From assembly GCF_008180725.1 (NCBI RefSeq), contig NZ_VTEV01000013.1, positions 1 to 63,435 of the forward strand: a DNA stretch of 63,435 nucleotides. The letters are read 5' to 3'. The notes beneath the pieces are model-generated. The model saw nothing but the letters and a program-made list of their open reading frames with translations, did not search any database and was not told the DNA's origin. Position numbers and translations under genes: made by a program. Shown piece after piece: positions 1 to 10,288 of the stretch (its first letter is position 1; every line of letters begins with the position of its first letter). This DNA comes from Sutcliffiella horikoshii (GTDB taxonomy: Bacteria > Bacillota > Bacilli > Bacillales > Bacillaceae_I).

Positions 1-25
1 ATACTAATCGATCGAGGACTTAACC
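1..25 (+). rRNA. rrl: 23S rRNA, 3' end only
   Basis: The first bases match the conserved 3' terminus of bacterial 23S rRNA, ending in the GAGGACTTAACC block. The body of the gene lies left of the window. It is followed by a spacer of about 88 bases with no tRNA and then 5S rRNA. The exact mature end is uncertain by a base or two. Confidence 0.9.
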
Positions 26-113
26 CAATAAGTATTGAAATAAGTGAACGATATGAATTTCTTGATACGAACACATTATCTAGTTTTGAAGGATCAACCT
101 TCAACTGAATATG

Positions 114-230
114 TCTGGTAATGATGGCGAAGAGGTCACACCCGTTCCCATACCGAACACGGAAGTTAAGCTCTTCAGCGCCGATGGTAGTTGGGGGATC
201 TCCCCCTGTGAGAGTAGGACGTTGCCAGGC
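114..230 (+). rRNA. rrf: 5S ribosomal RNA
   Basis: Complete 5S gene of about 117 bases. It contains the universal core GAAGAGGTCACACCCGTTCC and the CCGAACACGGAAGTTAAGC block. The termini pair with each other: CTGGTAA near 115 with TTGCCAG near 222, allowing one wobble. It is the last gene of an rRNA operon whose 23S end is at the left edge of the window. Confidence 0.97.
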
Positions 231-242
231 AAATTTATAGGA

Positions 243-278
243 AACCAGTGCTTATTAGATTAGGCGCTGGTTTTTTTG
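243..278 (+). terminator. Rho-independent terminator of the rRNA operon
   Basis: AACCAGTGC (243-251) pairs with GCGCTGGTT (264-272) with one G-U wobble, followed by a run of seven T. It lies 13 bases after 5S, the expected place for the operon terminator. Confidence 0.9.
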
Positions 279-310
279 TATTCTTTTTGGAGAAAATGGT
301 GGCCGAACAA

Positions 311-448
311 TGACAGGGTCCTTTGGAAAGGGGAGGATCTGTCATCGTAGAGGCGAAACGGTGACAAAACAGCGGAGAAGAAGAAAGTTTTGTCATCTTA
401 GAGCGAGAAAGGTGCCAAAAAACAAAAACTAGAGACAATTTTGTCACC
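311..448. repeat. Tandem palindromic array, 51-bp period, three units
   Basis: TGACA or TGCCA arms begin at 311, 362 and 413, and TGTCA arms begin at 340, 391 and 442, so both arms repeat exactly every 51 bp. The middle unit has a perfect 9-bp inverted repeat, TGACAAAAC (362-370) with GTTTTGTCA (387-395). Each arm can pair with either neighbour. A looser relative, ATGAAGACA, sits at 472-480. It lies directly downstream of the rRNA terminator. It resembles in layout, though not in exact sequence, the arrays at 34600 and 55075. Confidence 0.8.
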
Positions 449-855
449 GTTTAGCATCGATATTCAGTATGATGAAGACACATTGGGGAAAAATTTTTCG
501 CTGTAAATGTCATCATTCAACTGCTGAAGTCACTTTAAAGCTGAAATTCCATCATATATGTCCTCATATACAAAATGAAAGCACTTTGGCTATTTAATCC
601 CCCTCGTAAACGCCTTTATCATCCCTCTTAAGATAATATAACCACCTACCTCAAACCCCGAACCACTAACGCCCCATTTAATACATTTTTTGAACAATTT
701 TGACCAATTGACGTTTAAACACCTCCCAAAAGTGGAATTCTGTTTGAGAGAGATTATTTTGTCAGAAAAGCTCCCTACATCTATAACCCTACATATATTG
801 ACGCAAAGACACCCCAAACACGCCAGAATGACAGTTTTTAGCGAAAGGTTATCTA
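449..855. other. Intergenic stretch without a recognisable gene
   Basis: No open frame here has a ribosome binding site plus a plausible protein. The short frames on both strands have low-complexity or unfamiliar translations. The only structure seen is a diffuse inverted pair, TATGATGAAGACA (468-480) against ATGTCCTCATATA (about 558-570), which looks like a decayed unit of the repeat type to its left. Confidence 0.6.
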
Positions 856-884
856 TTGAATTTTTTCGGAAGGTCTTATATATT
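856..884 (+). promoter_or_regulatory. SigA-type promoter of the ctsR operon
   Basis: TTGAAT (856-861), 17-bp spacer, TATATT (879-884). The predicted start is near 891, so the CtsR box at 893-909 overlaps the initially transcribed bases. A SigB promoter known from B. subtilis for this operon was not convincingly found. Confidence 0.75.
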
Positions 885-892
885 TTACATAT

Positions 893-909
893 AGTCAAAG
901 ATAGTCAAG
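893..909 (+). promoter_or_regulatory. CtsR operator (heptad direct repeat)
   Basis: AGTCAAA (893-899), three bases, AGTCAAG (903-909), followed by GTCA. This fits the known CtsR site of two (A/G)GTCAAA heptads spaced by three bases. Its position at the transcription start predicts that CtsR represses its own operon. Confidence 0.85.
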
Positions 910-927
910 GTCAGATAGGAGGATAGC

Positions 928-1389
928 ATGAGGAACATATCTGATGTCATTGAGCATTATTTGAAACAGGTGTTAGAGGGAAGCAGGGAGAATTCTGCTG
1001 AGATTAAACGAAGTGAGATAGCAGATAAGTTTGAATGTGTGCCCTCCCAGATTAATTATGTGATTAATACTAGGTTTACGATTGAACGAGGATATTTGGT
1101 GGAGAGCAAGCGTGGAGGCGGCGGGTATATTAGGATTATTAAAATCAAACCGCATGACCATTTGCAATTAATTGACCAGCTTATAGAACTGATAGATGTG
1201 AGAGTTTCCCAAGCTAGTGCGGAGGATGTTATCTTTCGGTTGGTGGAAGAGAAGGTGATTTCCGCTAGGGAGGCGAAGATAATGGTCAGTGTCATGGACC
1301 GCTCTGTTTTATATTTGGGCCTGCCTGAAAGAGATGAGTTGCGGGCAAGGATGTTAACGGCCATGCTGACGACACTGAAGTATCGGTAG
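928..1389 (+). CDS. ctsR: CtsR, repressor of class III heat-shock genes
   Basis: 153-residue dimeric repressor that binds heptad repeats upstream of clp genes. The N-terminal helix-turn-helix is visible (SEIADKFECVPSQINYVI, about residues 29-46), followed by the glycine-rich wing with RGGGGYIRI that in this family contacts DNA and senses heat. The C-terminal part is the all-helical domain recognised by McsB and ClpC partners. GGAGG stands 7 bases before the ATG. First gene of ctsR-mcsA-mcsB-clpC, and its own operator lies 20 bases upstream, so autorepression is expected. Confidence 0.97.
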   Translation: MRNISDVIEHYLKQVLEGSRENSAEIKRSEIADKFECVPSQINYVINTRFTIERGYLVESKRGGGGYIRIIKIKPHDHLQLIDQLIELIDVRVSQASAEDVIFRLVEEKVISAREAKIMVSVMDRSVLYLGLPERDELRARMLTAMLTTLKYR

Positions 1390-1394
1390 GGGGG

Positions 1395-1949
1395 ATGAAA
1401 ATGGTTTGTCAAGAATGTAATGAGCGTCCGGCTGCTTTGCATTTTACGAAGATAATTAATGGAGAAAAATCCGAGATTCATATATGTGAGCAATGTGCTC
1501 AAGAAAAGGGTAGTATGTCATTATTTACGGGTGGTTCAGGTTTTTCGATTAATAACCTGATTGCTGGATTGTTAAATACGGAACACGCCATTCCAAATCC
1601 ACAAAAGCAAGATCTTGAGCCGCAGAAGATCTTACAGTGTGAGCGGTGTAAGATGACATTTCCACAGTTTACGAAAATTGGCCGATTTGGTTGTTCGGAA
1701 TGTTACCATACTTTTTCTGACAAGATGCAGCCTATTTTAAAAAGGTTGCATAGTGGAAACACGATGCATGCAGGGAAAATACCGAAACGAATCGGCGGAA
1801 GTATGCATGTAAGGAAAGAAATTGATTCGCTAAGAGAGGAACTACAAGACCTTATTTTACAGGAAGAATTCGAGAGCGCGGCGAATACTAGAGATAGAAT
1901 CAGAGAATTGGAAAGGCAATTGAGTGAAAAAAGAGAGGGGGAGCAGTAG
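1395..1949 (+). CDS. mcsA: McsA, activator of the protein arginine kinase McsB
   Basis: 184 residues. Four CxxC motifs (CQEC, CEQC, CERC, CSEC) form two zinc-binding modules in the first 110 residues. A C-terminal UVR segment (about 140-175, with LREELQDLILQEEFESAA) matches the McsB/ClpC interaction region of the family. McsA activates McsB and acts as an adaptor in marking aggregated proteins for ClpCP. A GGGGGG ribosome site lies just before the first ATG; a second in-frame ATG at 1401 is possible. The stop codon abuts the mcsB start without a gap, which suggests translational coupling. Confidence 0.95.
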   Translation: MKMVCQECNERPAALHFTKIINGEKSEIHICEQCAQEKGSMSLFTGGSGFSINNLIAGLLNTEHAIPNPQKQDLEPQKILQCERCKMTFPQFTKIGRFGCSECYHTFSDKMQPILKRLHSGNTMHAGKIPKRIGGSMHVRKEIDSLREELQDLILQEEFESAANTRDRIRELERQLSEKREGEQ

Positions 1950-3014
1950 ATGTCTCTTGAACACTTTTTGAATAATGCGGTCAGCTCTTGGATGAAGCAG
2001 GAGGGTCCGGATTCAGATATCGTACTTAGTAGTAGAGTGCGACTTGCTAGGAATCTAGAAAAGATGCAGTTTCCGACAGTGTCTAGCAATGAGGAAGCTC
2101 AGCAAATAGTGGATATCATGAGGCAGCATTTTGGGGAAAAAGAGTTTCAGGACCTTGGGGAACTAGAGTTTCTTCTTATGGAGGAAATGAATGCATTAGA
2201 GAAGAGAGTGCTGGTAGAAAAGCACTTGATCAGTCCACAACTGGCGGAGGATTCGGCATTTGGAGCATGTTTGTTATCACCGAATGAAGAAGTGAGCATT
2301 ATGATAAATGAGGAGGATCATATCAGGATACAATGCTTGTTTCCCGGCCTGCAATTAAATGAAGCGTTGCAGGTGGCTAATTCATTGGATGATTGGATAG
2401 AAGAAAAGATTGATTATGCGTTTGATGAAAAACGAGGATACTTAACGAGTTGCCCGACAAATGTGGGGACGGGGCTCCGCGCTTCCGTCATGATGCACTT
2501 GCCCGCACTGGTGTTGACTCAGCAGATGAACAGAATTGTTCCTGCAATTAATCAATTGGGATTAGTTGTTAGAGGAATTTATGGGGAAGGCAGCGAAGCT
2601 TTAGGGAACATCTTTCAAATATCTAACCAAATGACACTTGGTAAGTCAGAAGAAGATATTGTCCAGGACCTTATGGGTGTTGTGCATCAACTTATTTCAC
2701 AAGAGCGCTCTGCCAGGGAAGCATTAGTCAAAACTTCGAACATACAATTAGAAGATAGGGTATTTCGCTCATACGGGTTGCTCGCACATAGCCGGGTAAT
2801 GGAGACGAAAGAGGCGGCAAAGTGTTTATCGAATGTGCGGCTTGGTATAGATTTAGGCTATATCACCGACATTTCAAGATCGATTTTGAATGAATTAATG
2901 ATATTAACTCAACCGGGCTTCTTGCAGCAATATGCTGGAGGACCATTAAAACCAAATGAAAGAGATGTTCGCAGGGCTAGCTTGATTCGGGAAAGAATGC
3001 GATTAAATAGATAA
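1950..3014 (+). CDS. mcsB: McsB, protein arginine kinase
   Basis: 354 residues, usual length. Related to ATP:guanido phosphotransferases; it phosphorylates arginines on client proteins and on CtsR, tagging them for ClpCP. Visible family motifs are [10 protein letters not shown] near residue 29 and the catalytic loop [14 protein letters not shown] with the active Cys at residue 168. The C-terminal RDVRRA segment near 339 resembles the pArg-binding allosteric site described for McsB. It begins immediately after the mcsA stop. Confidence 0.97.
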   Translation: MSLEHFLNNAVSSWMKQEGPDSDIVLSSRVRLARNLEKMQFPTVSSNEEAQQIVDIMRQHFGEKEFQDLGELEFLLMEEMNALEKRVLVEKHLISPQLAEDSAFGACLLSPNEEVSIMINEEDHIRIQCLFPGLQLNEALQVANSLDDWIEEKIDYAFDEKRGYLTSCPTNVGTGLRASVMMHLPALVLTQQMNRIVPAINQLGLVVRGIYGEGSEALGNIFQISNQMTLGKSEEDIVQDLMGVVHQLISQERSAREALVKTSNIQLEDRVFRSYGLLAHSRVMETKEAAKCLSNVRLGIDLGYITDISRSILNELMILTQPGFLQQYAGGPLKPNERDVRRASLIRERMRLNR

Positions 3015-3036
3015 AATATTCGGGAGGCGATTGGAT

Positions 3037-5475
3037 ATGATGTTTGGTCGATTTACAGAAAGAGCGCAAAAAGTATTGGCATTGGCACAAGAAGAGGCAC
3101 TGCGCCTAAGCCATAATAATATTGGAACAGAGCATATCCTGCTTGGACTGGTCAGAGAAGGAGAAGGGATTGCTGCGAAAGCGCTGATTGCCCTGGGCCT
3201 GGGACCTGAAAAAATTCAAAAAGAAGTAGAAAACCTCATTGGCAGAGGTCAGGACAGTGGTCAGTCCATCCCTCACTATACACCAAGAGCGAAGAAGGTA
3301 ATTGAGCTATCCATGGATGAAGCCCGTAAACTTGGTCATTCCTACGTGGGAACAGAGCATGTATTGCTTGGCCTGATTCGCGAGGGAGAAGGTGTGGCGG
3401 CACGCGTATTGAATAACTTGGGAGTGAGTTTGAACAAGGCTCGCCAGCAAGTGTTGCAATTACTTGGAAGCAACGAGTCTTCCGGAGGACATCAAGGTGG
3501 TGCATCGGCAAATGTGAATACACCTACTTTGGATAGCTTGGCAAGGGATTTAACAGCGGTTGCGCGTGAAGGCAGCCTGGATCCTGTTATTGGAAGAAGC
3601 AAGGAAATTCAGCGTGTCATTGAAGTGCTTAGCCGAAGAACAAAAAACAATCCGGTATTAATAGGGGAGCCTGGAGTGGGTAAGACGGCTATTGCTGAAG
3701 GACTCGCACAGCAAATTGTGAGCAACGAAGTTCCGGAAATCCTTCGTGATAAGCGCGTTATGACACTGGATATGGGAACGGTTGTTGCTGGTACGAAATA
3801 TCGCGGGGAGTTTGAGGACCGCCTGAAGAAAGTGATGGATGAGATCCGTCAAGCTGGCAACATCATTCTTTTTATCGACGAACTTCATACATTAATCGGT
3901 GCCGGTGGGGCAGAGGGTGCCATCGACGCATCCAATATCTTAAAACCGTCCTTAGCGCGTGGAGAGTTGCAATGTATCGGTGCCACAACGCTAGATGAGT
4001 ACCGTAAATATATCGAAAAAGATGCAGCACTTGAGCGACGCTTCCAGCCAATTACAGTGGATGAGCCGACAACAGCGGAATCTATTCAGATTCTGACAGG
4101 ATTGCGTGACCGGTATGAGGCGCATCATCGCGTATCCATCACCGATGAAGCGATTGAGCAGGCGGTTAAGCTTTCCGATCGTTACATTTCGGACCGCTTC
4201 CTGCCGGATAAAGCGATCGACTTGATTGACGAAGCAGGATCAAAAGTGCGACTTCGTTCCTTTACAACACCTCCCAACTTAAAAGAGTTAGAGGTAAAGT
4301 TAGAAACTGTTCGCAACGAGAAGGATGCTGCCGTACAGAGCCAAGAGTTTGAAAAGGCGGCGTCATTAAGAGATACAGAGCAACGCCTTCGTGAACAATT
4401 AGAAGAAACAAAGAAAACGTGGAAAGAAAAACAGGGACAAGAGAATTCTGAGGTGACAGTGGAAGATATTGCGATGGTGGTATCAAGCTGGACAGGAATT
4501 CCGGTATCAAAACTGGCACAAACAGAAACAGATAAACTGTTAAACATGGAATCTTTATTGCACTCCCGTGTCATTGGACAGGATGAAGCAGTTAAAGCTG
4601 TATCAAAAGCTGTTCGCCGTGCACGTGCCGGCTTGAAAGATCCGAAGCGTCCAATAGGATCCTTCATCTTCCTTGGGCCAACTGGGGTAGGTAAAACGGA
4701 GCTTGCAAGAGCATTAGCTGAATCTATCTTTGGTGACGAGGATGCGATGATTCGTATTGATATGTCCGAATATATGGAGAAGCATTCAACTTCCCGTCTT
4801 GTTGGTTCCCCTCCAGGCTATGTTGGATATGATGAAGGCGGCCAATTGACGGAGAAGGTTCGTCGCAAACCGTATTCTGTTATTCTGTTAGATGAAATCG
4901 AGAAGGCGCATCCTGATGTGTTCAATATTCTACTACAAGTGTTAGAGGATGGCCGTTTGACAGATTCGAAGGGTCGAACAGTCGACTTCCGTAACACGCT
5001 TGTCATTATGACATCGAATGTTGGTGCAGATGCCTTAAAGCGTAACAAATATGTAGGTTTCAATGTACAGGATGAGAACCAGAACTATAAAGACATGAAA
5101 GGGAAAGTGATGGATGAGCTGAAAAAGGCGTTCCGTCCGGAGTTCCTAAACCGTGTGGATGAAATGATTGTTTTCCACTCTTTAGAAAAGACACACTTGA
5201 AAGAAATCGTAACGTTGCTATCTGAGCAGTTGACGAAACGCCTGAAAGAACAGGATATCGACTTAGAGCTGACAGATGCTGCAAAAGAAAAGATTTCAGA
5301 AGAAGGCTATGATCCGGAATATGGTGCAAGACCGTTGCGCCGTGCCATCCAAAAGCACGTGGAAGATAAACTATCAGAAGAGCTGTTAAAAGGAAATATC
5401 GAGAAAGGCAAGAAAATCTCATTAGATGTGATAGACGGAGAATTTGTTGTCCGTGATGTGGAAAAAGTAAAATAA
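3037..5475 (+). CDS. clpC: ClpC, AAA+ unfoldase of the ClpCP protease
   Basis: About 812 residues. Two N-terminal Clp repeats (1-145) bind adaptors such as MecA and McsB. NBD1 has Walker A GEPGVGKT near 210. The coiled-coil M-domain with a UVR-like stretch lies around 420-460. NBD2 has GPTGVGKT near 547, and the VGF loop (KYVGFNV, about 671) docks on ClpP. The start is placed at ATG 3037 (protein MMFGRF...), 9 bases after GGGAGG; an upstream in-frame TTG at 3031 is too close to that site. Last gene of the CtsR-controlled operon proper. Confidence 0.96.
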   Translation: MMFGRFTERAQKVLALAQEEALRLSHNNIGTEHILLGLVREGEGIAAKALIALGLGPEKIQKEVENLIGRGQDSGQSIPHYTPRAKKVIELSMDEARKLGHSYVGTEHVLLGLIREGEGVAARVLNNLGVSLNKARQQVLQLLGSNESSGGHQGGASANVNTPTLDSLARDLTAVAREGSLDPVIGRSKEIQRVIEVLSRRTKNNPVLIGEPGVGKTAIAEGLAQQIVSNEVPEILRDKRVMTLDMGTVVAGTKYRGEFEDRLKKVMDEIRQAGNIILFIDELHTLIGAGGAEGAIDASNILKPSLARGELQCIGATTLDEYRKYIEKDAALERRFQPITVDEPTTAESIQILTGLRDRYEAHHRVSITDEAIEQAVKLSDRYISDRFLPDKAIDLIDEAGSKVRLRSFTTPPNLKELEVKLETVRNEKDAAVQSQEFEKAASLRDTEQRLREQLEETKKTWKEKQGQENSEVTVEDIAMVVSSWTGIPVSKLAQTETDKLLNMESLLHSRVIGQDEAVKAVSKAVRRARAGLKDPKRPIGSFIFLGPTGVGKTELARALAESIFGDEDAMIRIDMSEYMEKHSTSRLVGSPPGYVGYDEGGQLTEKVRRKPYSVILLDEIEKAHPDVFNILLQVLEDGRLTDSKGRTVDFRNTLVIMTSNVGADALKRNKYVGFNVQDENQNYKDMKGKVMDELKKAFRPEFLNRVDEMIVFHSLEKTHLKEIVTLLSEQLTKRLKEQDIDLELTDAAKEKISEEGYDPEYGARPLRRAIQKHVEDKLSEELLKGNIEKGKKISLDVIDGEFVVRDVEKVK

Positions 5476-5508
5476 AGTTGATAGTCGATTTACATGGCTG
5501 AATAGAAG

Positions 5509-5550
5509 TGGAGGTTAGCTCTTGATATAAGGGCTTTCCTCCTTTCTTGT
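5509..5550 (+). terminator. Possible weak terminator after clpC
   Basis: GGAGGTTAGC (about 5510) can pair imperfectly with GGGCTTTCCTCC (about 5531-5542), followed by the modest T tract TTTCTTGTATTTT. Two internal mismatches make it weak. Read-through into radA, known for B. subtilis, is plausible. Confidence 0.4.
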
Positions 5551-5674
5551 ATTTTCCAATGGTTTAGATTAGCGTAAGTTATGTGAAATAAGGTATCATA
5601 AAAGAAGGAAAACAATGGTATTTTTACTATACTCTTTTCATAAAGATTATTGTTAATATAGAGAGGATTTTTGG

Positions 5675-7051
5675 ATGGCAAAGCGTAAGACAAAGTTTAT
5701 GTGTAAGGAATGCGGGTATGAGTCTCCTAAGTGGATGGGGAAATGTCCCGGGTGCAATGCTTGGAATACAATGGTGGAGGAACTGGAAGAGTCCAGGACG
5801 CCAAGGCGTGGAGGTTTTACGACGTCCTCATCTACACTGGCAAGAAAAGCGGAATCCATCACAAAAGTGGAAAATATAAAGCAGTCAAGAATTTATACAG
5901 ATATGGAAGAGTGCAATAGAGTGCTTGGAGGGGGATTGGTACAAGGATCACTTGTTCTTATTGGGGGAGACCCCGGCATTGGAAAGTCTACTTTATTGCT
6001 GCAGGTGTGCTGTCAATTGGCATTAAAAAAACATCGTGTCCTATACATATCGGGGGAAGAATCTGTTCAGCAAACAAAGCTGCGGGCAGACCGTTTGGGA
6101 GTACAGGCAGATGAGTTGTTTGTTTTATCAGAAACAGACTTCGAACTGGTTGCAAAAGCGGTGGATGATGTACAGCCGACCTTGCTTGTTGTCGATTCCA
6201 TACAAACTGTTTACCACCCTGCTGTTACCTCCGCTCCGGGGAGTGTGTCGCAGGTTAGAGAATGTACGGCTGAGTTGATGCGGATAGCGAAGACAAAGAA
6301 TATTGCCGTCTTCATCGTAGGTCATGTCACCAAAGAAGGATCAATTGCAGGGCCGCGCCTTTTGGAGCATATGGTGGACACGGTGCTGTATTTTGAAGGA
6401 GAAAGACACCACACATACCGTATCTTGCGTTCGGTAAAAAATAGATTCGGCTCCACAAATGAGATTGGGATTTTCGAAATGAAGGAAGAGGGGTTGACGG
6501 AAGTAAAGAACCCCTCAGAAATCTTTTTAGAAGAACGGTCAAAAGGAGCGGCAGGTTCCACAGTTGTAGCATCCATGGAAGGTACAAGGCCCGTATTGGT
6601 GGAAATCCAGGCATTGATCTCTCCAACAAGTTATGGGAATCCAAGAAGAATGGCAACAGGAATCGACCATAACAGGGTATCACTCATCATGGCGGTACTT
6701 GAAAAAAGAGTGGGGCTGTTGCTTCAAAACCAGGATGCCTACTTGAAAGTGGCTGGAGGGGTTAAACTCGATGAACCAGCCATTGACCTAGCAGTAGCGG
6801 TCAGCATTGCCTCAAGCTTCCGTAACCAGACATCTGAACCAACAGATGTGGTGATAGGGGAAGTGGGACTGACAGGCGAAATCAGACGGGTATCCCGCAT
6901 CGAACAACGTGTTCAAGAAGCGGCAAAACTTGGATTCAAACGAGTGATCATACCCGCAAAAAACTTGGGAGGATGGACCATTCCAAAAGAAATTAATGTG
7001 ATTGGCGTTAACACCATTGAACAGGCTCTTCAATATACTCTAGGGGGATAG
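5675..7051 (+). CDS. radA: RadA (Sms), branched-DNA repair helicase
   Basis: 458 residues, usual length. N-terminal zinc finger CxxC...CxxC (CKECG and CPGC, residues 10-30), RecA-like core with Walker [10 protein letters not shown] near 96-104, the RadA-specific KNRFG motif near 255, and a Lon-protease-like C-terminal domain. It drives branch migration of recombination intermediates and helps process stalled forks. AGAGGA precedes the ATG. Only two bases separate its stop from the disA start, matching the conserved radA-disA pair; in B. subtilis RadA affects DisA activity. Confidence 0.97.
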   Translation: MAKRKTKFMCKECGYESPKWMGKCPGCNAWNTMVEELEESRTPRRGGFTTSSSTLARKAESITKVENIKQSRIYTDMEECNRVLGGGLVQGSLVLIGGDPGIGKSTLLLQVCCQLALKKHRVLYISGEESVQQTKLRADRLGVQADELFVLSETDFELVAKAVDDVQPTLLVVDSIQTVYHPAVTSAPGSVSQVRECTAELMRIAKTKNIAVFIVGHVTKEGSIAGPRLLEHMVDTVLYFEGERHHTYRILRSVKNRFGSTNEIGIFEMKEEGLTEVKNPSEIFLEERSKGAAGSTVVASMEGTRPVLVEIQALISPTSYGNPRRMATGIDHNRVSLIMAVLEKRVGLLLQNQDAYLKVAGGVKLDEPAIDLAVAVSIASSFRNQTSEPTDVVIGEVGLTGEIRRVSRIEQRVQEAAKLGFKRVIIPAKNLGGWTIPKEINVIGVNTIEQALQYTLGG

Positions 7052-7053
7052 AG

Positions 7054-8127
7054 ATGGAAGAACAACGGCAGAAAGAAAAAATCATGGCAGATACGTTACA
7101 GTTTATCGCACCCGGAACACCTATTCGGGAAGGAATCAACAATATTCTAAGGTCCCAAACCGGCGGACTTGTGGTGGTGGGATTCAATGATAAAGTGAAA
7201 GACATGGTAGACGGCGGGTTTTCCATCAATTGTCCATTCAGCCCAGCCTACGTATATGAATTGGCCAAAATGGATGGCGCCATCATCCTAAATGAAAAAG
7301 GGACGAAAATACTGTATGCCAATGCACAATTGACACCTAACTCCACGATCATTTCAACAGAAACAGGAATGAGGCATCGAACAGCAGAACGTGTGGCTAA
7401 GCAGACAGGCTGTCTTGTGGTAGCGATATCTCAGCGCCGTAATGTCATTACATTGTATAAAGGCGATTTTCGTTATGCATTGCGTGATATCGGGGTTATT
7501 TTTACGAAGGCAAACCAAGCAATTCAAACGTTGGAAAAATATAAAACAGTGCTAGATCAAGGTATTACCAATTTAGGTGCCTTGGAATTTGAAGAACAAG
7601 TATCATTATCGGAACTTTTACAGGTAATCCATCGTATAGAAATGGTACTCCGCATAAAAAATGAAATACTAAGCTATATAAATGAGCTTGGTACGGAAGG
7701 CAGACTCATCCGTCTACAAATGACAGAACTACTGGCGCATATTGAAGAAGAAGCGATTCTACTTATAAAAGATTATTGTCTGGATAAAGAGATGGATGCG
7801 TTTATGATTTTAAGAAGATTGCAGGAGTTGGCAAATACCGATCTATTGGACGATGCGGTTATTCTGAAGATGCTAGGGTATTCTGGGTTTATGAATCCGG
7901 ATGAAATTGTCCTCCCAAGAGGATATAGAGTCTTGCATAAGATTCCAAGACTTCCGCCTCTTGTCATCGAAAACCTTGTCTGCAAGTTCTGGAATTTAAA
8001 GCATATCCTTCATGCAACCGTGGAAGAACTGGATGAAGTAGACGGGATTGGTGAGGTGCGAGCCCGAAAAATCAAAGAGGGATTAAAACGAATACAGGAC
8101 CAACTATTAATAGACCGTCAAATGTAA
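7054..8127 (+). CDS. disA: DisA, DNA-scanning diadenylate cyclase
   Basis: 357 residues. It makes c-di-AMP from two ATP and pauses on branched DNA. The DAC domain holds DGA (74-76) and RHR (107-109), the active-site signatures. A linker helix bundle follows, and the C-terminus carries a helix-hairpin-helix region ([20 protein letters not shown]) for DNA binding. It is coupled to radA and followed by a fresh promoter for yacL, so it ends this transcription unit. Loss is usually non-lethal because other cyclases exist in Bacillus. Confidence 0.97.
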   Translation: MEEQRQKEKIMADTLQFIAPGTPIREGINNILRSQTGGLVVVGFNDKVKDMVDGGFSINCPFSPAYVYELAKMDGAIILNEKGTKILYANAQLTPNSTIISTETGMRHRTAERVAKQTGCLVVAISQRRNVITLYKGDFRYALRDIGVIFTKANQAIQTLEKYKTVLDQGITNLGALEFEEQVSLSELLQVIHRIEMVLRIKNEILSYINELGTEGRLIRLQMTELLAHIEEEAILLIKDYCLDKEMDAFMILRRLQELANTDLLDDAVILKMLGYSGFMNPDEIVLPRGYRVLHKIPRLPPLVIENLVCKFWNLKHILHATVEELDEVDGIGEVRARKIKEGLKRIQDQLLIDRQM

Positions 8128-8185
8128 GCCGTAAAATCAGGAATGTGACAAAATCCTTACAAAAGTAAATTAAAAGTTTTTTCGA

Positions 8186-8214
8186 CGTTTTATTTAAAGG
8201 AAACTGTTTATAAT
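8186..8214 (+). promoter_or_regulatory. Promoter upstream of yacL
   Basis: A consensus TATAAT at 8209-8214 lies 20 bases before the yacL start. No good -35 hexamer sits at 17-18 bp; TTCGAC at 8181 is 22 bp away. The -10 is convincing, the -35 is not. Confidence 0.5.
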
Positions 8215-8234
8215 GAATAAAGGGAGGTGAGGCA

Positions 8235-9326
8235 ATGTTAAGGCGTATGGTTCAACTATTCTTTTTAATCCTTGGCGGAACATTGGGGATCTTTTTCATT
8301 CCCGAGCTGTTTTCTCTTTTGGATCTAGGGGATATCCCTTTTCTTACGAAGCCTTATACTGTTGCTATTTTAGGAGCAATTATATTTTTTATCCTTACTT
8401 TTTGGTTAGTGGATTATGTTGTAGGATTCATTAAATGGATAGAGGAATCTCTAGTAAAAGCGCCGGTTACCGATGTGTTATTTGGTAGTTTAGGACTGAT
8501 TTTTGGACTGATTGTCGCGTATCTAGCAGTTATTCCTTTAGAAAGAATCCCATTTGTCAGCGCCATTTTCCCTATTTTCATTACCATTCTATTAGGATAT
8601 CTTGGTTTTCAAGTAGGCTTTAAAAAACGAGATGAATTAGTAAGTTTATTTTCTATCTCTTCTAAATTCGGGAAGAAAAAATCAGTAGAAGATGACGAAT
8701 TAGATTTATCCTCAAAGAAACTGAAGATCTTGGATACGAGCGTTATTATTGATGGCAGGGTGGCCGATATTTGCCAAACCGGTTTTCTAGAAGGAACAAT
8801 CGTCATTCCACGATTTGTTCTAGAAGAGCTTCAGCATATCGCCGATTCATCCGATGTATTAAAGCGAAATCGTGGTCGACGTGGATTAGATATACTTAAC
8901 AGAATTCAAAAAGAATTAGCGATAAAAGTAGAGATATATGAAGGCAATTTTGAAGATATCCAGGAAGTGGATTCTAAGCTTGTGAAGCTAGCAAAGTTGA
9001 CCTCTGGAGTAGTAGTGACCAATGACTTTAACTTAAACAAAGTTTGCGAACTCCAAAATGTTGAAGTGTTAAATATCAACGATCTCGCCAATGCGGTCAA
9101 GCCTGTCGTTCTTCCTGGCGAAGAGCTGACTGTACAAGTCATAAAAGACGGAAAAGAACATAATCAAGGTGTCGCATACCTTGATGACGGTACCATGATT
9201 GTAGTGGAAGAAGGCCGAGATTACATCGGCAAGCACATCCAGGTACTAGTCACAAGCGTCCTCCAGACATCTGCCGGACGAATGATCTTTGCCAAGCCCA
9301 AACAACTAGAACGGGCAGCGTTATAA
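8235..9326 (+). CDS. yacL: YacL: membrane protein with PIN and TRAM domains
   Basis: 363 residues. Four hydrophobic segments fill residues 1-130, so the protein is membrane-anchored with its catalytic part in the cytoplasm. A PIN-type nuclease domain starts near 162 ([12 protein letters not shown] with Asp167 as a probable metal ligand; further acidic residues follow). A TRAM RNA-binding domain covers about 296-355. The combination predicts a membrane-bound ribonuclease, but the substrate is not established from sequence. GGGAGGTGAGG lies before the ATG. In B. subtilis the homologue occupies the same place between disA and ispD. Confidence 0.9.
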   Translation: MLRRMVQLFFLILGGTLGIFFIPELFSLLDLGDIPFLTKPYTVAILGAIIFFILTFWLVDYVVGFIKWIEESLVKAPVTDVLFGSLGLIFGLIVAYLAVIPLERIPFVSAIFPIFITILLGYLGFQVGFKKRDELVSLFSISSKFGKKKSVEDDELDLSSKKLKILDTSVIIDGRVADICQTGFLEGTIVIPRFVLEELQHIADSSDVLKRNRGRRGLDILNRIQKELAIKVEIYEGNFEDIQEVDSKLVKLAKLTSGVVVTNDFNLNKVCELQNVEVLNINDLANAVKPVVLPGEELTVQVIKDGKEHNQGVAYLDDGTMIVVEEGRDYIGKHIQVLVTSVLQTSAGRMIFAKPKQLERAAL

Positions 9327-9345
9327 GTAAATACGAGTAACCCTT

Positions 9346-9385
9346 ACCCTCTTAAGCTTTGCTTAGAGGGTATAAGTTATTTTGT
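9346..9385 (+). terminator. Hairpin, probable terminator after yacL
   Basis: TACCCTCTTAAGC (from 9346) pairs with GCTTAGAGGGTA (9361-9372) with one bulge; the trailing TAAGTTATTTTG is only moderately T-rich. It could reduce rather than stop read-through into ispD. Confidence 0.5.
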
Positions 9386-9415
9386 GAAAAAACAAGACCC
9401 ACGGGAGAGTAAATA

Positions 9416-10093
9416 ATGAACTATCAAGTAATCGTACTAGCAGCAGGACAGGGGAAGCGGATGAAAGCAGGAAAAAACAAGCAGTTCATCGAGCTGGAGG
9501 GGAAACCTGTCATCATACATACCCTCTCTGTCTTTGAAGCAGACCCATGGTGCAAAGAAATTAAACTAGTCATCAATGAAAATGAAAAAGGTATATTCAA
9601 AGAACTTCTTACCCAATATCCAATACAAAAAGTAAAAGAAATGGTCATTGGTGGAGAAGAGCGGCAGGATAGCGTGTATAATGGGCTTACATCGCTTCAA
9701 ACAGCAGAAATTGTACTTGTTCATGATGGAGCAAGACCTTTCATTTCCCACGAAGTCATTCACAATTTGGTGGAAAAAGCGTCCAAAGAGGGGGCTGCAA
9801 TTGTAGGGGTGCCGGTAAAAGATACGATAAAGCGTGTTAGCGTGGCGGGAATAGTGGAAGAAACCGTGGAGAGATCCAGCTTATGGTCCATCCAAACACC
9901 TCAAGCTTTCCGTTATGGAATCCTAAAAGAGGCGCATGATCAGGCAAAAACAGAGAACTACTTAGGAACCGACGAAGCAAGTCTGGTTGAACGTATCCAT
10001 GTGCCGGTACACATAGTACAAGGTGAATACGAAAACTTCAAACTGACCACACCAGAAGATCTAATCCTTGCAAAAGCTTTTTTACAAAAATAA
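9416..10093 (+). CDS. ispD: IspD, MEP cytidylyltransferase
   Basis: 225 residues. Converts 2-C-methylerythritol 4-phosphate and CTP to CDP-ME in the non-mevalonate isoprenoid pathway. The CTP-binding N-terminus LAAGQGKRM with its Gly-rich loop (residues 8-16) is clear, as are VLVHDGARPF (near 103) and PVKDTIK (near 137). GGGAG precedes the ATG. It is normally immediately followed by ispF; here a 129-bp repeat element has come between them. Confidence 0.96.
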   Translation: MNYQVIVLAAGQGKRMKAGKNKQFIELEGKPVIIHTLSVFEADPWCKEIKLVINENEKGIFKELLTQYPIQKVKEMVIGGEERQDSVYNGLTSLQTAEIVLVHDGARPFISHEVIHNLVEKASKEGAAIVGVPVKDTIKRVSVAGIVEETVERSSLWSIQTPQAFRYGILKEAHDQAKTENYLGTDEASLVERIHVPVHIVQGEYENFKLTTPEDLILAKAFLQK

Positions 10094-10132
10094 TTTTATG
10101 AAAATGTAACAGATGATATTAAACCGTAAATC

Positions 10133-10261
10133 CCTGTAGATTGGAGTGCAAGGTGTGAGACTTCGGAGGGAGGTAGCGGTAGGTTGAGACCCCTTAAGCG
10201 TTGTGAGGAGGCTCAAGCACCGCCCATCGGAAAGCGAACACCTGGAACAGAAATCTACAGG
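10133..10261 (+). repeat. Dispersed element copy 1 (about 129 bp, inverted ends)
   Basis: Ends CCTGTAGATT (10133-10142) and AATCTACAGG (10252-10261) are perfect inverted repeats. The interior holds the family core GGTTGAGACCCC and GAGGAGGCTCAAGCACCGCC, whose TTGAG/CTCAA arms pair again, giving nested hairpins. It contains no open frame with a ribosome site. It sits in the ispD-ispF gap. Confidence 0.85.
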
Positions 10262-10288
10262 AGTTAAACGATAATGGAGAGGTGCACT

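Noticed and set aside
235-447. Minus-strand open frame over the 51-bp array
   Set aside because: Its protein is only the translation of the repeat units (recurring MTKLS), with no ribosome site.
706-745. SigB promoter upstream of ctsR
   Set aside because: GTTTAA is present, but no GGGTAT-like -10 lies at the right distance.
590-926. Overlapping short open frames on both strands before ctsR
   Set aside because: No ribosome site before either start, unfamiliar translations, and the plus frame runs across the ctsR promoter and operator.
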